DNA from: Vulcanimicrobiota bacterium
Lineage (GTDB): Bacteria; Vulcanimicrobiota; Vulcanimicrobiia; Vulcanimicrobiales; Vulcanimicrobiaceae
Assembly (NCBI GenBank): GCA_003161435.1
Contig: PMOS01000001.1
Location: 32,475-72,842 of the forward strand
Length of the DNA stretch: 40,368 nucleotides
Direction of reading: 5' to 3'
Both the position numbers and the translations under genes were made by a program. Below the pieces are notes generated by a model. That model saw nothing but the letters and a program-made list of their open reading frames with translations. It made no database searches and had not been told where the DNA came from. How positions within the stretch are numbered: the first letter of the stretch is position 1; each line of letters starts with the position of its first letter. Positions 23,247-30,600 of the stretch are shown in pieces.

Positions 23247-24400
23247 GTAGGCGTCGTTCGCCTCTCGATGGGTCGCTCCGCTTCTTCGATGTGGATGCGG
23301 TCGAGGAGAGATGTGAGTTCGTATGGGGCTATTGCGCCTAGGACGCGGGGGCCTGACGCGCCGGTCACGGTCGGGACGCCGGCTGCGCGTCCGGTCAGCG
23401 TGCAGTAGCCGAGAACGGCGAACGCGATGGCCTCCTTGGCGTCGGCGTTGACGCCGAGCTCGTCGGAGATCGTGACGTTGACGGCTGGTAGCGATGCGCG
23501 CAGGCCGTCGACGAGCGCGGGATTGCGTGCGCCGCCGCCGCTGACGATGAGCAGCGTTGCGTTGGGTGCAGCTGCATGGAATGCATCGGTCACGGTGCGC
23601 ACGGTGAGGGCGGCCAGCGTTGCTACGGCGTCCTCGAACGTGAGTTGGTCGAGGTCGGCTCGGTGCTGCTCGATCCACGGTGCACCGTAGCGTTCGCGGC
23701 CGGTCGTCTTCGGCAGCGGAGCGCTGTAATATGGGTCGTCGAGCATGCGCGCGAGGGCGGCGGCGTTCGGCGAGCCACGGCGGGCGAGCGCGCCGTCGTG
23801 GTCGTAGCGTAGCTCGCCGTTGCTGCGATGGATGACGTAGCTGTCGATGAGGAGATTTGCGGGGCCCGAGTCGAAGGCGATGCACTGAGGCAGGACGGTC
23901 ATGTTCGTGATGCCGCCGAGGTTGAGCGCGACGCACGGCGCGTGGCCGGCAAACAGGAGCGCGTCGACGAACGGTACCAGCGGCGCTCCGGTGCCGCCGG
24001 CTGCGGTGTCGGCGGAGCGGAAGTCGTAGACGACCGTTGCGTTCACGCGTTCGCGGATCCGGAAGGGATCGCCGATCTGAAGCGTGTGGTGAGCGTCGCC
24101 ATCGTGCGCGAGCGTGAGGCCGTGCGAGGCGACGGCGTCGAGTTGCGTTCCGGCGGCGACGGCGCGAATCGCGTCGCCGAAGGCTTCGCCGACCGCCGCG
24201 TGCAGCGCGCTGACGTCGAGCGCGTCGATCCCGGCGGGCGGGTAGGCGGCGAGAATCTGCGCCCGCAGCGTGGCATCGAACGGGATCGTTTCGAAGCGTT
24301 CGCAACGCACGGCGACGCGACCGTCGTGTGTGACGACGTTGCAGATCGCGACGTCGATTCCGTCGAGCGACGTTCCCGAGATCGCCCCGGCGATCTTCAC
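23243..24400 (-). CDS. anmK: anhydro-N-acetylmuramic acid kinase AnmK
   Basis: A 385-residue kinase that opens and phosphorylates 1,6-anhydro-MurNAc to MurNAc-6-P, the substrate of MurQ. GAISGTSLDGIDVAICN near the start is the diagnostic ATP-binding segment. SHGLTLAHDGD, QIGDPFRIRERVNATVVYDFRSAD, GGTGAPLVPFVD, LNLGGITNMTVLP, FDSGPANLLID and VSGGGARNP follow in family order. The length is normal. GTG 24400 overlaps the serine hydrolase stop (GTGA). Its presence implies that lytic transglycosylases make anhydro-muropeptides in this organism. Confidence 0.95.
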   Translation of the reverse strand: MKIAGAISGTSLDGIDVAICNVVTHDGRVAVRCERFETIPFDATLRAQILAAYPPAGIDALDVSALHAAVGEAFGDAIRAVAAGTQLDAVASHGLTLAHDGDAHHTLQIGDPFRIRERVNATVVYDFRSADTAAGGTGAPLVPFVDALLFAGHAPCVALNLGGITNMTVLPQCIAFDSGPANLLIDSYVIHRSNGELRYDHDGALARRGSPNAAALARMLDDPYYSAPLPKTTGRERYGAPWIEQHRADLDQLTFEDAVATLAALTVRTVTDAFHAAAPNATLLIVSGGGARNPALVDGLRASLPAVNVTISDELGVNADAKEAIAFAVLGYCTLTGRAAGVPTVTGASGPRVLGAIAPYELTSLLDRIHIEEAERPIERRTTPT

Positions 24401-25404
24401 GCGCGGACTCCTGGTGCGTCGGCTGCGCGGATTGCTTCGGCGTCGATTGCGCGGACCGCGGCGTCGGCGACCGGGATACGAATGTCGCGCAGGTCGGTGC
24501 GGCCGTGATGGACGTTGTTGGTGAGCAGCACGACGTTGAGATCTCGGACCGGGTCGACCCAGATCGACGTGCCGGTGAAACCGGTGTGGCCGAACGTCTG
24601 GGCCGACATGAGCGCGCCGCACGAATTGTCGTCGTTCGCTTTGAGAGCCCAACCTAGGCCGCGTCGGAGGACGGGATCCCAAACGTGCTCGCGCACTGCC
24701 TCGCGTGCGATTTCGGGGTCGAGCGGGGTCGGGCGGGCGTGCAGCGCGGCGAGGTACCATTCGCCGAGCAGCGCGACATCGCGGGCCGTGCCGAAGAGGC
24801 CCGCGTGTCCGGCGACGCCCCCGATCAAATACGCCTTCTCGTCGTGCACGTCGCCTTGGACGCTGCCGCGCCAGGCATCCGTTTCCGTGGCGGGGATCGT
24901 CGCTCGCTCGCCGGCGCGCGGCAGGTACGCCGTCGAACCGGCGCCCCACGCGTTCAACTGCTCGCCTACGACGGTGGCCAGCGAACGGCGCGCGGTGCGC
25001 GCGACGACCGCGCCGAGCGCGATGAAACCCAGGTCGCTGTAGATCATCTGTTCGCCGGGAGCGGCCGCCAGCGGCTCGGCCAGGGCGAACGCTTCGACGT
25101 CCTTGTCGAGCAGCGTGCGATAGTCGGCGCCGCTCTTGAAGCCGGCGTCGTGCGCGAGGATGCGGCGCAGCGTGATCTCGGCGTGATCGGTGCCGCGCCA
25201 CTCGGGGATGATGCCGGTAAGGGGCGCGTCGAGCCCGCGGTCGCCGCGCCTGACCTGCTCGAGCGCGATGGTGGCGACGAAGACCTTGGTGATCGAGGCC
25301 AAGTCGAAGCGCGTGTCGACGAAGCACGGCAGGGATGGGCCGTCGTCGCGCGTGCGCCCGAAGGCGCGCTCGTAGCGCACCCGTCCGCCGTGCTCGATCC
25401 GCAC
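24397..25404 (-). CDS. serine hydrolase of the beta-lactamase/AmpH family
   Basis: At least 335 residues. The catalytic motifs are SITK (Ser37-Lys40), YSDLG in place of YxN, and HTGFTG in place of KTG. LAHDAGF and GGVAGHAGLFGTARD are typical of class C-like peptidases. In the Bacillus muropeptide operon an equivalent gene (ybbE) lies beside nagZ, so a peptidoglycan-peptide role is likely. GTG 25404 is the first ordinary start, but family-like sequence (EIDAALESALGTRFSAAVV) continues upstream in frame to near 25467, overlapping the nagZ stop. No ATG, GTG or TTG was found there; a CTG at 25467 is the only candidate. No leader peptide was seen. Confidence 0.85.
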   Translation of the reverse strand: MRIEHGGRVRYERAFGRTRDDGPSLPCFVDTRFDLASITKVFVATIALEQVRRGDRGLDAPLTGIIPEWRGTDHAEITLRRILAHDAGFKSGADYRTLLDKDVEAFALAEPLAAAPGEQMIYSDLGFIALGAVVARTARRSLATVVGEQLNAWGAGSTAYLPRAGERATIPATETDAWRGSVQGDVHDEKAYLIGGVAGHAGLFGTARDVALLGEWYLAALHARPTPLDPEIAREAVREHVWDPVLRRGLGWALKANDDNSCGALMSAQTFGHTGFTGTSIWVDPVRDLNVVLLTNNVHHGRTDLRDIRIPVADAAVRAIDAEAIRAADAPGVRA

Positions 25405-25456
25405 GACGGCGGCGCTGAACCGCGTGCCCAGCGCGCTTTCGAGCGCGGCATCGATC

Positions 25457-27028
25457 TCAGCGAACAGCGGCCGGTCCGTTCAGGCGAATGGGCAGCCTGC
25501 CGCGCAGCGGCGCGCGGCCGGAGAGCACGTCGGCGCAACCCTCGAACGCGATGCTCTGGTCGCCGTAGAGGCAAATCACGCGCCGGGCGGCCGGCCAGAG
25601 CTGGGCGTCGAACGGTGAGCGCGCCGAAACGACGAGCGCGTCCGGCGCGACGGCGAGAATGCGCGTGACCGCTGCGGCCTGCGCGGGCGAGAGGTGCGCG
25701 TCGCGCGTTACGATGACGAACTCGCGGTCGCCGAGCGCAGGCACGTGCTCGAGCAACAGGTCGATGTCTTCGCCGGCAGGATCGAGTGGAACGCGCATCA
25801 CTTCGCTCTTCCATCCACGCCGGCGCAGCGCGCCGCTCAGCGACGGCGCGTCGGGTGCGTGCGTCGCGCTTCCCGACTTCGCCGCGTTGTCGGCCAGCTC
25901 GCCTTCGAACGAGATGACGGTGACCGCCTTCCCGGCGCGCAGATGAGGATCGCCGGCGATCGCCGTGACGGCGCGCTGCGCGGCCTCGAGCGGAGCGTGC
26001 TCGTCGGTCTCCGCTGCTTCGACCGGCGGATCCAAGGCGAGACGCACGCGCAGCGCGTGGACGCGCGTGAAGGCTTCTTGCAGCCGGGCGAGCGGGACGC
26101 GCCCGGCGTGAACGGCGGCGGCGATTGCGTCGGCCGCCGCGCGGGCGACATCCAGGTGGTGGCTGATCAACAATAAGTCCGCGCCGGCGGCGAGCGCTTC
26201 GACCGCGCCGTGGACCGTTCCGATTCCGGCGGCGATCGCATCCATCTCCAGGCAATCGGTCGCGATCACGCCGTCGAAGCCCAGCTCGCCGCGCAGCAGA
26301 TCGGTGAGGATCGCGCGCGACATTGTCGCCGGTTGTCGCGCATCGAGCGCTTCGACGACGACGTGTGCGGTCAGGACGATCGACGCCGCACCGGCGGCGA
26401 TTGCACGCGCGAACGGCACGACGTCGCGCGCGCGCAGCGTCGCGGCGCCGGCCGAAACGTGCGGCAACGCGACGTGCGAGTCGTCTGCCGTCGAGCCGTG
26501 GCCGGGGAAATGTTTGAGCGCCGCGGCGACGCCGGACCGTTCGAGTCCGCGCGCGAACGCGCCGGCGAATGCGGCGACGTGTTCGGGATCGTCCCCATAG
26601 GCGCGCGTGCCGATCACGCGGCTTCGCGGCTGCAAGGCAAGGTCCGCGACGGGCGCGAGGTCGACGCTGATGCCGAGTCGCGACAGGTCGCGTCCGAGCA
26701 ACGATCCGAGCCGCTGCGTGAGCGCGACGTCGCCGGCAGCACCGACCGCCATTGCCGACGGCAGCGCCGCGACACCGTCGTGCAGCCGCTCGACGCGCCC
26801 GCCTTCCTGGTCGATGGCGATGAGCGGCGCGGGGTTCGCGGTTGCGCGCAATGCTGCGACGAGCGCGCGCACCTCGCCGGCGGTTCCCGCATTTCGTCCG
26901 AACAGGATGACGGCGCCCGGGCCGAATTCGCGCAACGCGTCGATCGGCGCGTTCGGGACGGCGGTGCCGTCGAAGCCGACGCAGATCACGCCCCGTGCGA
27001 GCGCGATCGCGTCAGCGGGAAGCGGCAT
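25457..27028 (-). CDS. nagZ: beta-N-acetylhexosaminidase NagZ (GH3) with C-terminal domain
   Basis: A 523-residue glycosidase that removes GlcNAc from muropeptides. Catalytic elements are KHFPGHGSTADDSH (172-185), which holds the acid/base loop, and the nucleophile Asp258 in ATDCLEM. IAIDQEGGRVERL near residue 70 binds the sugar. The N-terminal TIM barrel ends near residue 340. A second alpha/beta domain of about 180 residues follows, as in the two-domain NagZ of Bacillus rather than the short enterobacterial one. No signal peptide is evident, so a cytoplasmic site is likely. ATG 27028. It heads the nagZ-hydrolase-anmK-kinase-murQ set, 36 bases after a small secreted protein gene. Confidence 0.94.
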   Translation of the reverse strand: MPLPADAIALARGVICVGFDGTAVPNAPIDALREFGPGAVILFGRNAGTAGEVRALVAALRATANPAPLIAIDQEGGRVERLHDGVAALPSAMAVGAAGDVALTQRLGSLLGRDLSRLGISVDLAPVADLALQPRSRVIGTRAYGDDPEHVAAFAGAFARGLERSGVAAALKHFPGHGSTADDSHVALPHVSAGAATLRARDVVPFARAIAAGAASIVLTAHVVVEALDARQPATMSRAILTDLLRGELGFDGVIATDCLEMDAIAAGIGTVHGAVEALAAGADLLLISHHLDVARAAADAIAAAVHAGRVPLARLQEAFTRVHALRVRLALDPPVEAAETDEHAPLEAAQRAVTAIAGDPHLRAGKAVTVISFEGELADNAAKSGSATHAPDAPSLSGALRRRGWKSEVMRVPLDPAGEDIDLLLEHVPALGDREFVIVTRDAHLSPAQAAAVTRILAVAPDALVVSARSPFDAQLWPAARRVICLYGDQSIAFEGCADVLSGRAPLRGRLPIRLNGPAAVR

Positions 27029-27064
27029 CCGCGCGGCTTCGACGCCGGCCCGCAGAAACCGGCG

Positions 27065-27442
27065 TCAGTGCTTGAGCAGCCGGATGATCTGAGCGACGAG
27101 CTTGCCGGCGGTCCGCGAGATGAAGATCTGCACCTTCGAACCTCTCGAAACGTCGGTCAGCGTGTGATAGCCCGGGTCGTCGGATTGCACGCTGGTGGTC
27201 GGCATCGTCGAGACGTCGACCTTGCCGCTCGACTTCGAATCGACCGTCACGACGCCGCTCTGATAGTCGACGTTGGTAACCCTGCCGACGATCACGCCAC
27301 CGTTGCGCGCGTCGGACTCGACCGCGACGGTGCCGGACGGCGCCGGTGCAGGCGCAGGGCCGGCGAACGCCGCCGTGGGGACGCAGAAAACGGCCAGGAC
27401 GAAAACGGCGACGAGGCGGCGGGTCACGCTGCAATAACGCAT
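27065..27442 (-). CDS. small secreted protein, unknown function
   Basis: A 125-residue protein with a clear signal peptide (RRLVAVFVLAVFCVPTAAFA). A short Ala/Pro linker and a beta-rich mature part follow (GGVIVGRVTNVDYQSGVVTV, then VQIFISRTAGKLVAQIIRLL). The pattern is like small OB- or DUF5666-type domains; this is only a resemblance. There are no cysteines in the mature part. ATG 27442 lies 10 bases after the stop of the upstream ORF, so it belongs to the same transcript as nagZ. Confidence 0.7.
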   Translation of the reverse strand: MRYCSVTRRLVAVFVLAVFCVPTAAFAGPAPAPAPSGTVAVESDARNGGVIVGRVTNVDYQSGVVTVDSKSSGKVDVSTMPTTSVQSDDPGYHTLTDVSRGSKVQIFISRTAGKLVAQIIRLLKH

Positions 27443-27452
27443 GGTGTGATCG

Positions 27453-27767
27453 TCATCGTTCCGCGCCGGGCGCGGTGGGACCGGCCGCGCGCAGATATTC
27501 TTCGCGCGCGCCGGGCCGGCCGGCCTTGACCGCGGCGCGCGCCGCGCGCGCCGCGACGATCGCCTCGTCCGAAGCAACGTTGCCGCCCAACACCAAGCGC
27601 AGCGCCAACAGCGCCTCGTCGGCCGCACGCGCGCCGACGGCTTCGAGCGCTCGGTAGAACGGCTGTGCCCGCGGATCAGGCGATCGATCGCGCAGGGCCG
27701 CCGCGATCGCCTCGGCCTTGCCGGGGCGTCCGTCGAGGAGGTAGCCGTCGAGAGGGTGCAGTTCCAC
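27453..27767 (-). CDS. small helical protein, unknown function
   Basis: A 104-residue, Ala/Arg-rich, probably all-helical protein starting at GTG 27767. LDGYLLDGRPGKAEAIAAAL and FYRALEAVGARAADEALLALR look like paired helices, a TPR-like pattern. No signal peptide or catalytic motif was seen. Its start is only 4 bases from the divergent protease start, which leaves no room for separate leaders; one of the two starts may be wrong. First ORF of the recycling operon. Confidence 0.5.
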   Translation of the reverse strand: MELHPLDGYLLDGRPGKAEAIAAALRDRSPDPRAQPFYRALEAVGARAADEALLALRLVLGGNVASDEAIVAARAARAAVKAGRPGAREEYLRAAGPTAPGAER

Positions 27768-27771
27768 GCTG

Positions 27772-29169
27772 ATGCGATTCGCGGTAGCTTCGCTCGCGCT
27801 TTCCGCGCTGCTCGCGACCGTGGGCGCCGCGCCGCCGCTCGATCCGCTCGCAAGCCTCGCCGCGGCGAACGGTCATCCGGCCGAGGTGCACTTCCGCGCA
27901 AGAGGCAGCCGCGTCGTCGAGGGACGCACGGTCACGACGACGCTCGATCAGCTCGGCCAAACGCGGCTGGTCGAGCGCTGCATCGCCGGCGTGTGCGGCG
28001 GAGACTGGTTCGACGGTACGCGGGAGTGGACGTTCGGCCTCAACGAGGTCGCGCTGCCCGAGGCCGTCGACGAAGCGACGCTCACGCTTCGTACGCTTGC
28101 GGCGATCGCAGCGTACGCCTTCGCCGAGCCGGCGTTTCGGGCAAACGGCGGCACCGTGACCGCCGCGGGAGCCGATCGTTGGCGCGTCCGGGCACGTGAC
28201 GGCGTCGCACTCGTGGCCGTCATCGACGCCGCGTCGCAGACGGTAATTCGCGTCGAAACGGCCGCCGGACGGCCGCTCGCGGTGTACGGCCGTCCGGTCA
28301 AAGCAGGCGGCGCGTCGTTTCCGCTCGACCGCTCCGGTCCGGCCGAGCTCGGCACCTTCGACAGCGTCGCCGCGGTGGCCGGATCGCTCGGGCCGCCGGC
28401 CGGAGCGGTACCCGCCTTCGCTGCGGCCTCGCCGCTGCCGCTCGCGGCCGAGCCGGTCCCGATCGTTCCGTGTACCCTCGCCGGTCGCAGCGTGCGCTGC
28501 CTGCTCGACAGCGGCGCGACGCCGAGCGCGATCAGCTTGCCGTTGGCCGAGGCGCTGAACCTCGAGCCGCACGGGGAGTTGGAGATCGCCGGATTCTCGC
28601 GCTTCGCCACCGGTTTCGTCGAGACGGGTCCGCTGGTGCTCGGCCCGGCGCGCTTCGCCCAGGCACGCTTCGCGGTCGTTCCGCCGTCGCGCGCGGCGCA
28701 CTTCGACGTGGTCGTCGGCAGCGATCTGTTGGGTCGCGTCCGGCTCGTGCTCGACCGGCGCCAAGGGACGGCGCGGATCTTGCCGCCCGGCGGAAGCGAG
28801 GGCCCGAACAGCGTCGCGCTGACGTTTCGCGCCGGCTCGCCGATCGTGGCGGCGCAGCTCGGACCTCAGGGAGTGCGCGCCTTGCTCGACACGGGCGACG
28901 AATCGGTCGTGTCGTTCGGGTACGCGGCGTATCGCGACGGACCGGCTTGGCCGGTAATCGCGCACGAGCAGGCAACCGGAATGGCCGGCGCCGAGGACGC
29001 TTTCACGGTCGAGATACCGGAGGTCCGGATCGGCTCGATCGTCCTGGGGACGACGCGCGCCCTCGTCCGCCGGACGCAGGTCAGCGCCCACGTCGGGGTC
29101 GGGCTCTGGACGCGTTACGTCCTCGACCTCGACGAGCAGGGTGAACGAATCTCGTTCGGCGGCCGATAG
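27772..29169 (+). CDS. exported retropepsin-like aspartyl protease with two active-site motifs
   Basis: A 465-residue protein with a signal peptide (RFAVASLALSALLATVGA). A beta-rich N-terminal region of about 215 residues resembles no family I know. It is followed by two aspartyl-protease halves. The first has LLDSGATPSAIS at about residue 243 with VVGSDLLGRVRLVLD. The second has LLDTGDESVVSF at about residue 370. Retropepsins normally dimerise to bring together two DT/SG motifs; here both lie in one chain, so an intramolecular active site is possible. ATG 27772 is supported by the signal peptide. Followed after 11 bases by the HD-GYP gene. Confidence 0.8.
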   Translation: MRFAVASLALSALLATVGAAPPLDPLASLAAANGHPAEVHFRARGSRVVEGRTVTTTLDQLGQTRLVERCIAGVCGGDWFDGTREWTFGLNEVALPEAVDEATLTLRTLAAIAAYAFAEPAFRANGGTVTAAGADRWRVRARDGVALVAVIDAASQTVIRVETAAGRPLAVYGRPVKAGGASFPLDRSGPAELGTFDSVAAVAGSLGPPAGAVPAFAAASPLPLAAEPVPIVPCTLAGRSVRCLLDSGATPSAISLPLAEALNLEPHGELEIAGFSRFATGFVETGPLVLGPARFAQARFAVVPPSRAAHFDVVVGSDLLGRVRLVLDRRQGTARILPPGGSEGPNSVALTFRAGSPIVAAQLGPQGVRALLDTGDESVVSFGYAAYRDGPAWPVIAHEQATGMAGAEDAFTVEIPEVRIGSIVLGTTRALVRRTQVSAHVGVGLWTRYVLDLDEQGERISFGGR

Positions 29170-29180
29170 GTCAGGGCAGG

Positions 29181-29744
29181 ATGGATCCGTTACGGTCGCT
29201 CGTCGAGCGCCTCGATTCCGAAGATCCCGCGACCGCCGCGCACGGCCGCGCGGTCGCGCGTTGGTGCTCGCGAATCGCGGCGCAGCTGCGGCTTTCGCGC
29301 GACGAACGAGCCTACATCGTGCGCTCCGGCCAGATCCTCGACATCGGCAAGCTGCTGGTGCCCGACGAGCTGCTGCGCGCACCGCGCCCGCTGCTCGCAG
29401 CGGAGCGCGTCACCGTCGCCGAGCACGTGATCGAGGGCGAGCGGCTCCTCGCGGAATACGGACTCCTCACCTACCGCGACGGCGTGCGCTTTCACCACGA
29501 ACGCTGGGACGGTCGCGGCTATCCCGACGGCCTGCGCGGCAATACCATCCCCCTCGTTGCACGCATCGTCGCGGTGGCCGACTCGTACGATGCGATGACC
29601 GGTCAGCGGCCGTATCGTTTTCCGATGACGCCCGACCGCGCGCTGCTCGAGATCGAGCGCGGTCGCGGTCGCCAGTTCGATCCCGAGATCGTCGACGTGA
29701 TGGTCGCGGTGGTCGGCGAATCCCTGCGACCCGTGGCGGTTTAG
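29181..29744 (+). CDS. HD-GYP domain protein with altered HD motif
   Basis: A 187-residue single-domain protein. HD-GYP phosphodiesterases degrade cyclic-di-GMP. Retained residues include His21 (AHGRAV), Lys57 (DIGK), His82 (EHVIEG), His105-106 and the full HHERWDGRGYPDGLRG motif. ARIVAVADSYDAMTG is also intact. However, the HD dyad itself reads LD (Leu53-Asp54 in GQILDIGK), so one metal-binding His is lost and activity is doubtful. There is no receiver or sensor domain. Its stop overlaps that of the convergent small gene by 4 bases (29741-29744). Confidence 0.88.
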   Translation: MDPLRSLVERLDSEDPATAAHGRAVARWCSRIAAQLRLSRDERAYIVRSGQILDIGKLLVPDELLRAPRPLLAAERVTVAEHVIEGERLLAEYGLLTYRDGVRFHHERWDGRGYPDGLRGNTIPLVARIVAVADSYDAMTGQRPYRFPMTPDRALLEIERGRGRQFDPEIVDVMVAVVGESLRPVAV

Positions 29745-30007
29745 TCCAGGTCGGCTTCGAGCGCTTCGGCGGTTCGCTGCATCACCTTGGCCAGCAGCGC
29801 GATGGCGCCGGCGCGGTTCGTGTTGAGCAGCATGTACTGCATGCGGTCGTTGGGGTGCAGCACGACGAACACGCCCTTGCTGCCCTGCGTGATCGACTTG
29901 AGGATACGGTCAATGAAGGCCCGGTCCTCATCGTCGAGCTGGACGGCGCCGCCCTCTTCTTTGAGAAGGTCGAACAGAAAGAGATCTAGGTTTTCCGGAA
30001 CGTCCAT
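29741..30007 (-). CDS. small conserved-looking protein, unknown function
   Basis: An 88-residue acidic protein without signal peptide or membrane segment. VPENLDLFLFDLLKEEGG, DEDRAFIDRILKSITQG, KGVFVVLHPNDRMQYMLLNT and IALLAKVMQRTAEALEAD suggest alternating helices and strands. I do not recognise the family. ATG 30007. It is divergent from the mscL region and convergent with the HD-GYP gene. Confidence 0.6.
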   Translation of the reverse strand: MDVPENLDLFLFDLLKEEGGAVQLDDEDRAFIDRILKSITQGSKGVFVVLHPNDRMQYMLLNTNRAGAIALLAKVMQRTAEALEADLD

Positions 30008-30069
30008 GTACGAAAATACCCTCGTCGCATTACGAGCGCTGGTCCTGTTCAGGGTATCGGCTGGAGCAC

Positions 30070-30089
30070 CGGAAAATCAAGGTTTTCCG
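30070..30089. promoter_or_regulatory. hairpin CGGAAAA-TCAAGG-TTTTCCG upstream of mscL
   Basis: A perfect 7-base stem with a 6-base loop in the region between the divergent small gene and mscL (30008-30183). The 10-mer AGGTTTTCCG in its right arm recurs at 29988-29997, inside the start of the small gene. It may be an operator or a leader hairpin. No other element is evident in this gap. Confidence 0.4.
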
Positions 30090-30183
30090 TCAAGAGTGCG
30101 TAAGCATCGCGGCGCGGAAGCGACGAAGCAAGGCGGCGAACGCTTTTTTCCACGGCGCTCCGGGCGCGAACAAAGGGGGCCAT

Positions 30184-30582
30184 ACGCTCAAGGGATTCGG
30201 CGCGTTCCTCGCGCGCGGCAACGTGATCGACCTAGCGGTGGCCGTGGTGGTCGGCGCGGCGTTCACGGCGGTCGTCAACTCGCTCGTCAAAGACCTGATC
30301 ACCCCGCTCGTCGCGGCGCTGATCGGCAAGCCGGACTTCTCCAAGCTGGGCTTCACGCTCAACCGCTCGCACTTCGCGGTGGGCGACTTCGTGAACGCGC
30401 TGATCACCTTTTTGCTCGACGCCCTGGTGATCTACTACTTCATCGTGGTCCCGCTGCGCTTGGCGGCGGAACGCTTCGACCGCAGCGAGCCCGTGCTCGC
30501 GCAGAAGACCTGCCCGGAATGTATGAGCGAGATCCCGCAGGACGCGCGCCGCTGCAAGTTCTGCACCGCCGTTCTCCGCTAG
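30184..30582 (+). CDS. mscL: large-conductance mechanosensitive channel MscL, start unclear
   Basis: About 132 residues. LKGFGAFLARGNVIDLAVAVVVGAAF is split over the first amphipathic helix and TM1, followed by VVNSLVKDLITPLVAAL and a second membrane helix (ALITFLLDALVIYYFIVVPL). The C-terminus has a CPEC...CKFC zinc-ribbon-like tail common in actinobacterial-type MscL. MscL forms a homopentameric pressure-release channel. The conserved sequence begins before the first ordinary start (GTG 30223), and no ATG/GTG/TTG precedes LKGF in this frame. AAAGGGGG at 30172-30179 could be a ribosome-binding site for a non-standard start near 30184. A GTG at 30096 opens another frame that would join this one with a one-base change in the T run at 30144-30149. 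Confidence 0.85.
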   Translation, partial: TLKGFGAFLARGNVIDLAVAVVVGAAFTAVVNSLVKDLITPLVAALIGKPDFSKLGFTLNRSHFAVGDFVNALITFLLDALVIYYFIVVPLRLAAERFDRSEPVLAQKTCPECMSEIPQDARRCKFCTAVLR

Positions 30583-30600
30583 TGTCCCAGCGGTAGCTTC

